Notes under the pieces: generated by a model
Told to the model about the DNA's origin: nothing
Databases searched by the model: none
What the model saw: the letters and a program-made list of their open reading frames with translations, nothing else
Program-made: the position numbers and the translations under genes
Assembly: GCF_000721265.1 (NCBI RefSeq)
Contig: NZ_JOFZ01000011.1
Span: forward strand, 186,001 to 250,000
Length of the DNA stretch: 64,000 nt
From: Streptomyces sp. NRRL F-5126
GTDB lineage: Bacteria > Actinomycetota > Actinomycetes > Streptomycetales > Streptomycetaceae
Direction: 5' to 3'
In this document: one piece after another, positions 45,484 through 53,838 of the stretch
How the letters are laid out: each line of letters opens with the position of its first letter
Position numbering within the stretch: position 1 is the first letter of the stretch

Positions 45484-45534
45484 ATGAAGATCCGTAAGGT
45501 TACCGTGGCGAAGGCCGGCACGTCGGCGCGCTGA
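45484..45534 (+). CDS. Candidate 16-residue precursor peptide
   Basis: ATG 45484 is placed 8 bases after a strong GGGGAGGGG ribosome-binding site and encodes MKIRKVTVAKAGTSAR, then stop. It is the first gene of a rightward operon whose next member is a ThiF/MccB-like enzyme, the context in which tiny substrate peptides are encoded. The peptide is basic (5 Lys/Arg) with a Gly-Thr-Ser-Ala-Arg tail. It lacks the C-terminal Asn used by the microcin C enzyme. A longer in-frame start at 45430 has a weaker ribosome-binding site. Because of its size, the call rests on context. Confidence 0.55.
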   Translation: MKIRKVTVAKAGTSAR

Positions 45535-45574
45535 ATCACATAGGCAGCGGCCGCGTCTCGGCGGTCGCGCCTCC

Positions 45575-45603
45575 AGGGCCCATCCGTGCCGCGGATGGGC
45601 CCT
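45575..45603 (+). terminator. Hairpin between the peptide gene and the E1-like gene
   Basis: AGGGCCCATCCG and CGGATGGGCCCT form a perfect 12-bp stem with a 5-base loop (TGCCG). No U-run follows, so partial read-through is plausible. That would yield more short peptide mRNA than enzyme mRNA, as reported for the mccA-mccB gap. Confidence 0.65.
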
Positions 45604-45648
45604 TGCTCCGCGAAACCACAGTGTTGCCGCCACGGGGGACGAATAAAG

Positions 45649-46815
45649 ATGGAAAGCGCCGACCTGCCGATCCTTCCCAGAATTCGCCCCATCTACGACG
45701 TGATGTATCTCGACGGGCGCATCCGCATGGGTTCCGGGCCCGCCTATGCGAGCGAGATCGAAGATCCGGACCGTCACTGGGAGCCCTTGGTCCTCCTGCT
45801 CGACGGCACGCGTCATCGGGATGAGCTGGCACGTGAGCTGGCCGGCACGCTCACGACGGCGGAGGTGGACGAAGGCGTCCGGACTCTTCACGCGGCCGGG
45901 TTTCTGGAGGACGCAGCGGCGATTCCCCCCGCGGAACTCTCCGCGGACGACCTTCGCCGCTACTCACGGAACCTGAATTTCTTTCGGACCCGCGCGGCAG
46001 CCGGTGAGGATTTTCACACTCCGCAGGTCACTCTGAAAAAGACCAGGGTCGTCGTCTTCGGCATGGGGGGAATAGGCGCGAATGTCTGCCTGGCGCTGGC
46101 CGAACTCGGGGTGGGGCACATCACCGGCGTGGACTTCGATCGCGTAGAGTTGAGCAACCTCAATCGACAGGTTCTGTACTCCACGTCGGCTGTCGGGCAG
46201 CCCAAGGTCGAGGCAGCCGCCGAGAGCATGCGGCAATTCAATCCGGACATTCGCTTCACAGCCGTGGAGCGTCGGCTGGAATCACTGGAGGACATCGAGG
46301 AGATCCTGGATGCGGCACGTCCGGATTTCGTCTTCTGCCTGGCGGACAGGCCCAACGGCTGGATCGATTTCTGGGTGAACGAGGGCTGCGTACGCCGTGG
46401 CATCCCGTACACCGCGGGCAGCATCAGCTCCCACGTGGGCACCGCCTACAGCGTCCTGCCGGGGCAGGGCCCCTGCTACCGCTGCATCGTGGACGGCGAG
46501 AACGCCGAACACCCCGAATTCCAGGAGCTGCTGGACTATGTTCGGGCACACGACCTCGACTCGAGCAACGGCGCGCTTGGCCCTGCCTGCATGTTCCTGG
46601 GGTACTTCCTGACCTACGAGATGCTGCGCCGGCGATTGGGCCTGGGCACCATGCTCACCTCACACAAGCTACTGGAAATCGACTTCATGACGTTTGACCA
46701 GCAATGGCATGAGACCGTGCGCCGCGCCGGCTGCCCCGTGTGCGCCAAGACCGCCGCGCACAGCGGTGCCCCGTCCCCGGTCCGGACACTCCCCGCGGAC
46801 GGGGCCCATGACTGA
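45649..46815 (+). CDS. ThiF/MoeB/MccB-like E1 adenylating enzyme
   Basis: A 388-residue enzyme with ATG 45649 after GGGGGA. Residues 1-110 form an N-terminal domain resembling a peptide-binding winged helix (LVLLLDGTRHRDELARELAG; LHAAGFLED). The E1 core follows: VVVFGMGGIGANV (G138-G143), DFDRVELSNLNRQ, GQPKVEA. CxxC pairs at C276/C279 (CYRC) and C362/C365 (CPVC) probably hold zinc. Such enzymes adenylate a C-terminal carboxylate; MccB does this to a short peptide. It overlaps the MFS gene by 8 bases. It could also be a heterocycle-type E1-like protein, but no YcaO partner is present. Confidence 0.85.
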   Translation: MESADLPILPRIRPIYDVMYLDGRIRMGSGPAYASEIEDPDRHWEPLVLLLDGTRHRDELARELAGTLTTAEVDEGVRTLHAAGFLEDAAAIPPAELSADDLRRYSRNLNFFRTRAAAGEDFHTPQVTLKKTRVVVFGMGGIGANVCLALAELGVGHITGVDFDRVELSNLNRQVLYSTSAVGQPKVEAAAESMRQFNPDIRFTAVERRLESLEDIEEILDAARPDFVFCLADRPNGWIDFWVNEGCVRRGIPYTAGSISSHVGTAYSVLPGQGPCYRCIVDGENAEHPEFQELLDYVRAHDLDSSNGALGPACMFLGYFLTYEMLRRRLGLGTMLTSHKLLEIDFMTFDQQWHETVRRAGCPVCAKTAAHSGAPSPVRTLPADGAHD

Positions 46816-48094
46816 GTCCGCCGGCGGCGAGCCCGGCGTCAGCGCCACGGCGTCTGCCAGGCCGCTGAGCCGCAACCGTTTCTACCAGGCGATGTTCTGG
46901 TCCCAGACGTGTACGGACTTCGCCGAGCAGCTGGTGCTGGTGTCGATCACCTGGGCGGCTCTGCATGCCTTCGGCGGCGGCACGCTCGGACTGGTTCTGG
47001 CGGTCTGGGCAGTGCCGCGTGGCCTTTTACTGCTGTTCGGAGGTGTGCTGGTCGACCGCAGCGACAGGAGGTTCCTGGCCATCGCGGTCGGTTTCCTGCT
47101 GGCGCTCCTCAACCTGGCGGGAGCCTTCATCACCGGGCACCAGGAGCTCGGCCTCTGGCTGGGCCTCGCGGCGGCCCTCGGGATCCTGGACGCGGTAAGG
47201 CTGCCGATGGGAGCCGCCATGCTGCCCCTGCTGGTGGACCAGGACCGGCTGGTGCAGGCGAACCGGTGGGTGAGCCTGCGCGAGTGGGCAGCCATGACGT
47301 CCGGCCCTGCACTGGGCGGGGTCCTCGTCGCGGCTCTCGGCTCGCCCGGCACCCTTTACGCCGGAGCCGCCCTGTACGGCGCGAGCAGTCTTCTCATGTT
47401 GCTGCTGCCCAGACTGAGCAGGCCGGCCGGAGAAGAGCGCCAGGCCATTCTCAAGGAACTGCGCGGCGGCCTGTCGTTCGTACTCAACCATCCGAGGCTG
47501 CGAGTCCTGCTCCCCGTCTTCGCCGTGGCGAACTTGTTCATTCTCGGTCTCATCGGTGTGGCCATCCCGCTCATGGCGAAGAACATCCTGAAGGCCGGGC
47601 CCCAGGGACTCGGGTTCCTCAGCGCGGCCTTCGGCGCCGGCCTGGTACTTGGCACCCTGCTCTGCAACCGGCTGCCCAAGTCGTGGCAGTCGTCGCAGAA
47701 GGTCATCTTCAGCCTGTTCATGCTGAGCGATGCGCTGCTGGCAACCGTCGGCCTCGCACGGGACCTGCCGTTGGCCGTGCTCGCGTACTGCGGCAGCGGA
47801 CTCGCGGCCGGCCCCGCGGCCACGTACTACCGCACCCTGCTGCAGACCCTCCCGCCCGAGCAGTATCTCGGGAGGGTCAACAGCATCGCCCGTGCGACAT
47901 CGTTCGGCCTCGAGCCTGTGTCGGTCGCCGGCGTGGGTTCGCTGTCAGCGCGGATGTCCGCCGCCACGCTGCTGCTGGTCGGCGGCTGCGCGGCGGTGGT
48001 GGCCGACCTCACCGGCTTCGGACTGAGCCGACGCAAACCGGCGGCCGCCCGGCAGGAGCCCGTCCCCGACGCGGAATCCGTCAGGGCCGGATGA
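46808..48094 (+). CDS. MFS exporter of the peptide operon, with a TTA codon
   Basis: A 428-residue transporter of the DHA3-like MFS group, 12 likely membrane segments, with loop FGGVLVDRSDRRFLAIAV. It overlaps the E1 gene by 8 bases and the S9 peptidase gene by 4 (ATGA). Codon 74 is TTA (47027-47029), which would make the whole coupled operon dependent on bldA tRNA in Streptomyces. By analogy with MccC it is the likely exporter and self-protection pump for the modified peptide; that is inference from context. Confidence 0.88.
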   Translation: MTESAGGEPGVSATASARPLSRNRFYQAMFWSQTCTDFAEQLVLVSITWAALHAFGGGTLGLVLAVWAVPRGLLLLFGGVLVDRSDRRFLAIAVGFLLALLNLAGAFITGHQELGLWLGLAAALGILDAVRLPMGAAMLPLLVDQDRLVQANRWVSLREWAAMTSGPALGGVLVAALGSPGTLYAGAALYGASSLLMLLLPRLSRPAGEERQAILKELRGGLSFVLNHPRLRVLLPVFAVANLFILGLIGVAIPLMAKNILKAGPQGLGFLSAAFGAGLVLGTLLCNRLPKSWQSSQKVIFSLFMLSDALLATVGLARDLPLAVLAYCGSGLAAGPAATYYRTLLQTLPPEQYLGRVNSIARATSFGLEPVSVAGVGSLSARMSAATLLLVGGCAAVVADLTGFGLSRRKPAAARQEPVPDAESVRAG

Positions 48095-50280
48095 GCGGCG
48101 CCGAACAGGCGGGCGAGGATTCCGTGGAGAGCGAGGCCGCGGCCTGGTCCGCCTACACGACGCCCCTGCGCGGCCTGCACGAGCGGCTCAGGACAGAGTT
48201 CCGGGCGCAGGACGCGGAGACGGGCCTCGTTCCGCTGTCCTTGCTGACGGCCAACGGACTGCTCCATGTCCTCACCATCCCGCCCGGCGCGCTCTTCCCC
48301 CGACTGCTGCGGGAAAGGCCGGGCGGCGAGTCCGAGTGGGAGGTCCTGCTCGACTTCGCCGCCGAAGCAGCGCAAGACCCCACCGAGGACACGGGACGGG
48401 ACCGTCAGGTTGACGAGGACGAGGACGGGGACGGGGATGAGGACGAGGGCGAGTTCATCCTCGGTGACGTTGTGCTCGACCCGGCAGGGGCGTACCTCGC
48501 CTACACCGTGGATCGCACCGGCGCCGACACGTTCGACGTGCGCATCCGCGATCTCGCGGCCGGCGCATCCCGGCGCGTGGCCGAATCCGCCGCGCCGTCC
48601 CTGGCCTGGGACACCCGGCACAACCGCCTGCTCCATCTGGCGCTGGACGTGAACCGCACGCCCGTCGGGCTGCACGCCCTCGACCCGCTGACCGGCGAGC
48701 ACACGGTCAGTGCGGCGCTGGAACCCACCGGTGAGTACGTCGAACTCTCCTCCGGCTCGGACGGCCGGCACGTCCTGCTGAGCACGGAACTGCACACGCG
48801 CAGAAGTGTCTTCCTGCTCGACGGGAACCACGGTGCGCCTGCGCCGCTCCTGCCACCGGGGGACGATCTTCAGGTACGCGCCGACGTGCACGCGGGGCGC
48901 TGCGCGGCCATCGTCTCCGACGGGCGGTCCCCGAGCACCCTGATGTCCGCCACCGACCTGCGCGTACTGCCTGTTCCGGCGTCCCGCTGGACCACCCACT
49001 ACCGGGCGCGGCCGGGGGAACACCTGGACGACGTGGTGGTGTCGGACCGCCACATCCACGTGGTGCTGCGCCACGGCCACGGCCAGCGCCTGCTGCGCTT
49101 CGACGTGGACGCGGCGTCGGCGGGCGGCGAACCGGTGCCCGTCGCTTTCCCCGATCCCCTTCCGGTCGGGGAGCACGTACCGCACACAGGACGGGTCACC
49201 GCCCCGGAGTCCTCAACGGCCCTTGGGGGGCACCGGAAGGCACGCTCGGCAGCCGGTGACCGGCTCGCGGCCCTCCACCTCGTGCCCGGCGTGCGCCCCC
49301 CGGGCAGCGCCGCCGAGGTTGTCCGTGCCTGCTGGACCGACCCCTCCCGCTGGTACCGCCTGGACGAGCGGCGCCCTTCCGCCGTCCCCCGCGACGACGC
49401 CGGCTCACCCTCGGGCGCCGGTCCTGCCGCACCGGGCGTGGACGTGCTCGGTCTGGAGGCGAGGTCCGACGACGGCACGATCGTCCCGCTGACGCTGCTG
49501 CGGCCCGCGGGGTCCACGGGTGCCCTTCCCACGGTCCTGTACGCGTACGGTGCGTACGGGCTGCCGGTCGATCCCGAGTACTCCGTCTTCCGGCCCTCCT
49601 TGTTCCGCCGCGGCGTCGCCTTCGCCGTCGCCCACGTACGCGGGGGCGGAGAGCACGGCCCGGCATGGCACCGTGCCGGCAACGGGCCGAACAAGCTGCG
49701 GGCCGTGGAGGACTACCTGGCCTGCGCCCGGCTGCTGACCGGTTCCGGGCTGACCGTGCCCGATGCGCTGGTGGCAAGGGCTCGCAGTGCGGGCGCCGCG
49801 GTCGTGGGAGCGGCGGTCAACCGCGACCCCGGCCTGTTTCGCGCGGGCGTGCTGGAGGTCCCGTTCGTCGACTGTCTCGCCACGCTGCTTCGCCCGGACG
49901 ACCCGCTGGCCGCCCTGGAGTGGGACGAGTGGGGCAACCCGATCGAGAACCCCGGTGCCCGGGCGGCCCTGGCCCGGCTGTCGCCCGTCGACAACGTCGC
50001 GCCGGGACGCTATCCGGCGATGCTGCTCACCGCGGGCCTGTCGGACGTCCGGGTGAGTGCGGCCGAGCCACTGCGGTTCGCCGCCGGCATCCGCCGGGTC
50101 ACTACGAGCGGCCGGCCGGTGCTCGTGCGGATCGACGGCACCGGCCATCTCGGCCACTCGGACGCGGACGACGACCTCATGGACGAGGCCGAGGTGCTCG
50201 CCTTCATCCTGCGCGAGACCGGTGTGGTCACGGCCGCCGGCGAGCCGGCCGTGACCACCGGATCGGAGCCTCAGCGGTGA
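48091..50280 (+). CDS. S9-family (oligopeptidase B-like) peptidase
   Basis: A 729-residue protein with an N-terminal beta-propeller-like region and an alpha/beta hydrolase end. C-terminal blocks align with oligopeptidase B: YAYGAYGLPVDPEYS, then AVAHVRGGGEHG, then VPFVDCLATLL and EWDEWGNP. Candidate triad residues are S566, D652 and H686. The nucleophile elbow reads ARSAGA instead of the usual GGSAGG, so activity may be altered. An acidic insert (DEDEDGDGDEDEGEF) lies near residue 115. Its starts and stops overlap both neighbours by 4 bases. A leader-cleaving or resistance role is plausible. Confidence 0.85.
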   Translation: MSGAEQAGEDSVESEAAAWSAYTTPLRGLHERLRTEFRAQDAETGLVPLSLLTANGLLHVLTIPPGALFPRLLRERPGGESEWEVLLDFAAEAAQDPTEDTGRDRQVDEDEDGDGDEDEGEFILGDVVLDPAGAYLAYTVDRTGADTFDVRIRDLAAGASRRVAESAAPSLAWDTRHNRLLHLALDVNRTPVGLHALDPLTGEHTVSAALEPTGEYVELSSGSDGRHVLLSTELHTRRSVFLLDGNHGAPAPLLPPGDDLQVRADVHAGRCAAIVSDGRSPSTLMSATDLRVLPVPASRWTTHYRARPGEHLDDVVVSDRHIHVVLRHGHGQRLLRFDVDAASAGGEPVPVAFPDPLPVGEHVPHTGRVTAPESSTALGGHRKARSAAGDRLAALHLVPGVRPPGSAAEVVRACWTDPSRWYRLDERRPSAVPRDDAGSPSGAGPAAPGVDVLGLEARSDDGTIVPLTLLRPAGSTGALPTVLYAYGAYGLPVDPEYSVFRPSLFRRGVAFAVAHVRGGGEHGPAWHRAGNGPNKLRAVEDYLACARLLTGSGLTVPDALVARARSAGAAVVGAAVNRDPGLFRAGVLEVPFVDCLATLLRPDDPLAALEWDEWGNPIENPGARAALARLSPVDNVAPGRYPAMLLTAGLSDVRVSAAEPLRFAAGIRRVTTSGRPVLVRIDGTGHLGHSDADDDLMDEAEVLAFILRETGVVTAAGEPAVTTGSEPQR

Positions 50281-51458
50281 ACGAGCACTCGCGTCGCACG
50301 GTGCGGATCCTGGCCGTCGGAGACGTGTTCGTGGACCGGCCGCCCGCCGCCGCGGACTTCTCCGCACTGGCGGGGCTGCTCGCGAGCGGAGACATCGTGT
50401 TCGGCAACTGCGAGGGGGCCTACTCGTCCTCGCCCGACCGGGCACCGCAGGCGCGTGGCCCGCAGGTCGCGGCGACAGCCAACGCGCAGGCGCTGCGGAC
50501 GCTGGGCTTCGACGTGATGTCGCTGTCCAACAACCATGCGGTGGACGGCGGACACGAAGGGCTCCGCCAGACCATCGAGGCCTTGCGGGCGCGGGCAGTG
50601 CGGCCGGTCGGTGCCGGGCTGAACCTCGCCGAGGCGTTCGAGCCGGCGGTGCTCACCCGCAACAGTCTGACCGTCGCCTTCGTCGCCGTGTCGACCGTCT
50701 TCCCCGCGGGCTACGAGGCGCGCGCGGGAGTACCCGGCATCGCGACCCTGCGCGCGCACACCTTCTACGTCAACCCGGACCCCTCCTACTGGAATCCGGG
50801 CTGCGCGCCACTGATCATCACAGCGGTCGACGAGGGCGACTCGGCCCTGGCGGAAGAGGCTGTGGGACGGGCGGCGGAACTCGCCGACGTCACCGTGGCC
50901 AGCGTGCACTGGGGCGATCCCTTCCGGCCCCACGTGCTCACCGACTGCGAACCCCAGGTGGCACAACTCCTCGTGGACGCGGGGGCCGACATCGTGCTCG
51001 GACACCACCAGCATCTACTGCGCGGCACCGGATTCGTCGATGGAAAACCGGTGTTCTACGGTCTCGGCAACATCGCCTGCGACCTGCCCGGGCTCGCGGC
51101 CGACCTCCACCGGGAGACGCCCGAACAGGATTTTGACGACGAGGCTTCCTGCGTACGGGAGTTGGGCGAGTACGGCATCTTTCCACGGGCCGGGTACCCG
51201 CTGCTCCCCTTCCACCCCGACGCCCGCAGGACCGTAGTGGCACGCTGCGATGTCGGCGCCGACGGCATCACCTCGGTAGGTCTCTACCCCTGCCGCATCG
51301 CCCCCGAAGGCGCGGTCGAGCCGCTCCGGTCCTCGGACGGCCGGCACCAGGAGGACCTCGCGCACATGCGCACCTGCATGGAGCACGTGCCCATGCCCGC
51401 GGACCTGTCCGTCGAGGACGACGACGGCTACGCCTACTGGCGCCTCTCACCGCGGTAG
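50277..51458 (+). CDS. CapA-family metallophosphatase-like protein
   Basis: A 393-residue protein with GTG start overlapping the S9 gene stop (GTGA). CapA-fold blocks are ILAVGDVFVDRP (metal Asp), VFGNCEGAYS, LSNNHAVDGG (Asn-His), VASVHWGDPF and VLGHHQHLLRG (Gly-His-x-His). These are the metal ligands of the calcineurin-like superfamily branch named after the poly-gamma-glutamate protein CapA. No signal peptide is seen, so it acts in the cytoplasm. It ends the operon. A phosphoesterase step on an adenylated or phosphorylated intermediate is one idea without proof. Confidence 0.88.
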   Translation: MNEHSRRTVRILAVGDVFVDRPPAAADFSALAGLLASGDIVFGNCEGAYSSSPDRAPQARGPQVAATANAQALRTLGFDVMSLSNNHAVDGGHEGLRQTIEALRARAVRPVGAGLNLAEAFEPAVLTRNSLTVAFVAVSTVFPAGYEARAGVPGIATLRAHTFYVNPDPSYWNPGCAPLIITAVDEGDSALAEEAVGRAAELADVTVASVHWGDPFRPHVLTDCEPQVAQLLVDAGADIVLGHHQHLLRGTGFVDGKPVFYGLGNIACDLPGLAADLHRETPEQDFDDEASCVRELGEYGIFPRAGYPLLPFHPDARRTVVARCDVGADGITSVGLYPCRIAPEGAVEPLRSSDGRHQEDLAHMRTCMEHVPMPADLSVEDDDGYAYWRLSPR

Positions 51459-51548
51459 GCATTGCCCGGCAGTGAACCCGACCTCCAGCGCGCCAGGGTC
51501 CTCCCAGCCGGGCGGGCGTATCGCCCCGGCTCAGCAGTGCCTGGTCGC

Positions 51549-51609
51549 CGCGGGGCGGTGGACCAGGTCGTGCCACAGACCGTAGACGAACAGCAGGGCG
51601 AACGCGGTC
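51549..51609 (-). pseudogene. Scrap of an ABC permease gene
   Basis: About 61 bases match 43305-43365 inside the GntR-linked permease gene at roughly 54 positions, in the same (leftward) orientation. Translated leftwards they read TAFALLFVYGLWHDLVH, against ATTAFALLFVYGMWHGLVH in the intact gene. No flanking similarity was seen on either side. The scrap overlaps the last codon region of the HelD-like gene. It is a remnant of a paralogous permease gene. Confidence 0.7.
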
Positions 51610-53713
51610 AGGCGTGCCGGACCGTGATCGTGCACAGGCGCTTGGTGGCGCGGGTCAGGGCTACGTACACGTCCCGCTCCCCGCCGGGGCGGGCCGTGCT
51701 GATTTCGTCGGGGTTCACGACGACGACCCCGTCGAACTCCAGGCCGCGCGCTTCGGACGCCGGCACGATGCGTGCGTGGTCGGCGAGGCCCCGGGCCGCC
51801 AGCTCACCCGCCCTGGAGTCCGCGCAGATCACGCCGAGCAGCTCGCCCGGGTGCGCGGCGCTCTGGGCGTGCAGTTCCGCCACGACGGCGGCGAGCAGCC
51901 CGTCCGGAGGTGTGGTCACAACGCGGGGGCTCTCACCGCTGCGCAGTGACCGTGTGGGCTGCTGGTCAGGAGCGATCCGTGTGAGCAGGCCGCGGACGCT
52001 CTCCAGGATCTCCTGCGTGGTGCGGTAGCTGACGGTCAGGTTGTGCAGCGTGAACCGCGGTCCGACGTGGGGGCTCAGTGCTTCCTTCCAGTCGCGTGCC
52101 GTCGCGACCGGGCCTGCCTGGGCGAAGTCGCCCACGAGCGTCATCGCCCTTGCCGGGCAGCGGCGGACGATCATCCGCCACTGCATGGCGGTCAGTTCCT
52201 GCGCCTCGTCGACGACGACGTGCCCGTACGTCCGCTCGGGAGAGCCGTCGACCAGGCTCGCCGCCTCGTCCAGCAGCGGCACGTCGGCGTCGGTCCACGG
52301 GTCGTCGGGACCGCGTAGCAGAAGGGACCGCTCGTGCGCGCTCAGGCGGGGCAGGTGCCCGGCGAGGGCGCCGGCGTCCGTCAGGAGCGCCTTCACGAGG
52401 TCACCGGGTGCCAGCCGCGGCCACAGCGCCTCGACCGCCCGGTCGACGCCCGCGTCGTCGAGGAGATCGGCACGGACGGCGTCCAGATCCAGCTCGTGCG
52501 CCGGGCCCGGTTCCGCCGCGCCTTCGACGCGGCGCCGGTCGGCCCCCGTGAACCGGTCGAGGTCCATGCCCGTCATCCTGGCGGAGTCGGCGTCGATCCG
52601 CTCCAGGACATCGCCCATGTCCCGTTCCAGCGCGTCGGTGACGGCGTCGACCAGGAGCTCCGTGAACACCTGTCGCGCGGGGTTGTGCCCCGGGACGGCG
52701 GCCACTGCGGCGTCGCGCGCCGTGGCGACCTCCCCGGCGGACAGGTGGACGAGCTGCTGTCCCACCCGCACGGTGAAGTCACCCGCGGGTGCCTGGTGGG
52801 CGCGCAGCAGGCCGGCCAGGGCGCCGGCGAGACCGGAGCTGCCCTTGAGGCGCGCCGTGGCGAACGGCTCCGCCGTGTCCGTGGCCACTCCGGCCAGTTC
52901 GCCGCAGGTCGCCAGGTCGACGTCGTTCTCTCCGAGGGACGGAAGGACCTGGGAGATGTAGTCGAGGAACCGGGCGTTCGGGCCCACCACCAGGACGCCC
53001 TCCTGCGCGGCGCGCGGGAACGCGTACAGGACGTAGGCCGCCCGGTGCAGGGCGACCACCGTCTTTCCGGTGCCGGGCCCGCCCTGCACCACGGTCACCC
53101 CGCGGTGGGCCGAGCGGACGATCTCGTCCTGCTCGGCCTGCAGCGTCGCGACGGCCGCGTGCATCGTGCCCGTGCGCCGCGCCGACAGTGCCTCGGTCAA
53201 CGGGCCGTCCCCCACGACGTCGTCGTCGGTCGGGGCGGTGCCGTCCAGCAGTTCGTCGCTCACCGAGACGACGGTGCGCTCCTCGATGCGCAGGTGCCGG
53301 CGCCGCCGCAGGCCCATCGGGTGGACCGGTGTCGCCTCGTAGAAGGGCCGCGCCGCGTTCGCGCGCCAGTCGACGAGCAGCGGGAGGTCGTCCTCCTCCG
53401 TGTGCAGCCCGAGCCGCCCGATGCGCAGAGCCGTGCCGTCCGTCCGGTCGATGCGCCCGAAGACCAGTCCCTTTTCTGCGCCCTCAAGACGGCCGATTTC
53501 CTTGGCCAGACGCTCGGCGGCGATTTCCCTCTCGTATGCCTCGCCGGCGCTTTCCGCCGGGGATTTCAGGACACTCGCCCGGTGCGCTCGCGCCTCGGAA
53601 AGCCGCTCGCTGAGCAGCTCGTACAACGAGGACACATAATCCTGCTCGGATTCAAGTGCACACACGGCTGAATTTTTCTTTTTCGGCAACAGGGCTCCTT
53701 CGATTCGCGCCAC
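51608..53713 (-). CDS. helR: HelD/HelR-type RNA polymerase-associated ATPase
   Basis: A 701-residue UvrD-fold ATPase. The N-terminal ~130 residues are a charged coiled-coil arm (LYELLSERLSEARAHRASVL; AYEREIAAERLAKEIGRLEG). A GRID(R)TDG segment and the split helicase domain follow, with Walker A GGPGTGKTVVALHRAAYVLY and helicase motif VVDEAQELTAMQWRM. This is the layout of class II HelD proteins, which clear stalled RNA polymerase and, as HelR, protect against rifamycins. The class call is good; HelR rather than housekeeping HelD is inferred from length and organism. No rifamycin-associated element was recognised upstream. Confidence 0.8.
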   Translation of the reverse strand: MARIEGALLPKKKNSAVCALESEQDYVSSLYELLSERLSEARAHRASVLKSPAESAGEAYEREIAAERLAKEIGRLEGAEKGLVFGRIDRTDGTALRIGRLGLHTEEDDLPLLVDWRANAARPFYEATPVHPMGLRRRRHLRIEERTVVSVSDELLDGTAPTDDDVVGDGPLTEALSARRTGTMHAAVATLQAEQDEIVRSAHRGVTVVQGGPGTGKTVVALHRAAYVLYAFPRAAQEGVLVVGPNARFLDYISQVLPSLGENDVDLATCGELAGVATDTAEPFATARLKGSSGLAGALAGLLRAHQAPAGDFTVRVGQQLVHLSAGEVATARDAAVAAVPGHNPARQVFTELLVDAVTDALERDMGDVLERIDADSARMTGMDLDRFTGADRRRVEGAAEPGPAHELDLDAVRADLLDDAGVDRAVEALWPRLAPGDLVKALLTDAGALAGHLPRLSAHERSLLLRGPDDPWTDADVPLLDEAASLVDGSPERTYGHVVVDEAQELTAMQWRMIVRRCPARAMTLVGDFAQAGPVATARDWKEALSPHVGPRFTLHNLTVSYRTTQEILESVRGLLTRIAPDQQPTRSLRSGESPRVVTTPPDGLLAAVVAELHAQSAAHPGELLGVICADSRAGELAARGLADHARIVPASEARGLEFDGVVVVNPDEISTARPGGERDVYVALTRATKRLCTITVRHA

Positions 53714-53738
53714 ACCATACGGTCAAAAGTCCTTCGAA

Positions 53739-53756
53739 GGTAAGTCTTGACTTACC
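53739..53756. promoter_or_regulatory. Inverted repeat upstream of the HelD/HelR gene
   Basis: GGTAAGT-CTTG-ACTTACC is a perfect 7-bp inverted repeat, 26 bases upstream of the ATPase gene start. Position and AT-rich content suggest a transcription-factor operator over its promoter. Confidence 0.5.
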
Positions 53757-53786
53757 TGCTGAAGCAATGTCTTTACGACGGCATCC

Positions 53787-53838
53787 ATGGCGTCAAGGGG
53801 CGAGTCGGAGGGGATTCCGTCCGCTCCCTTGACGCCAT
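53787..53838. promoter_or_regulatory. Long inverted repeat in the helR-glucanase gap
   Basis: ATGGCGTCAAGGG and CCCTTGACGCCAT, a perfect 13-bp pair, are spaced 26 bases apart between two divergent genes. A terminator is not expected here, so it may be an operator pair or a transcript leader structure. Confidence 0.5.

Noticed and set aside
45484..45534. Microcin C proper
   Set aside because: The candidate peptide ends in Arg, not Asn, and no MccD, MccE or MccF-like gene is nearby, so only an MccB-like resemblance is claimed.
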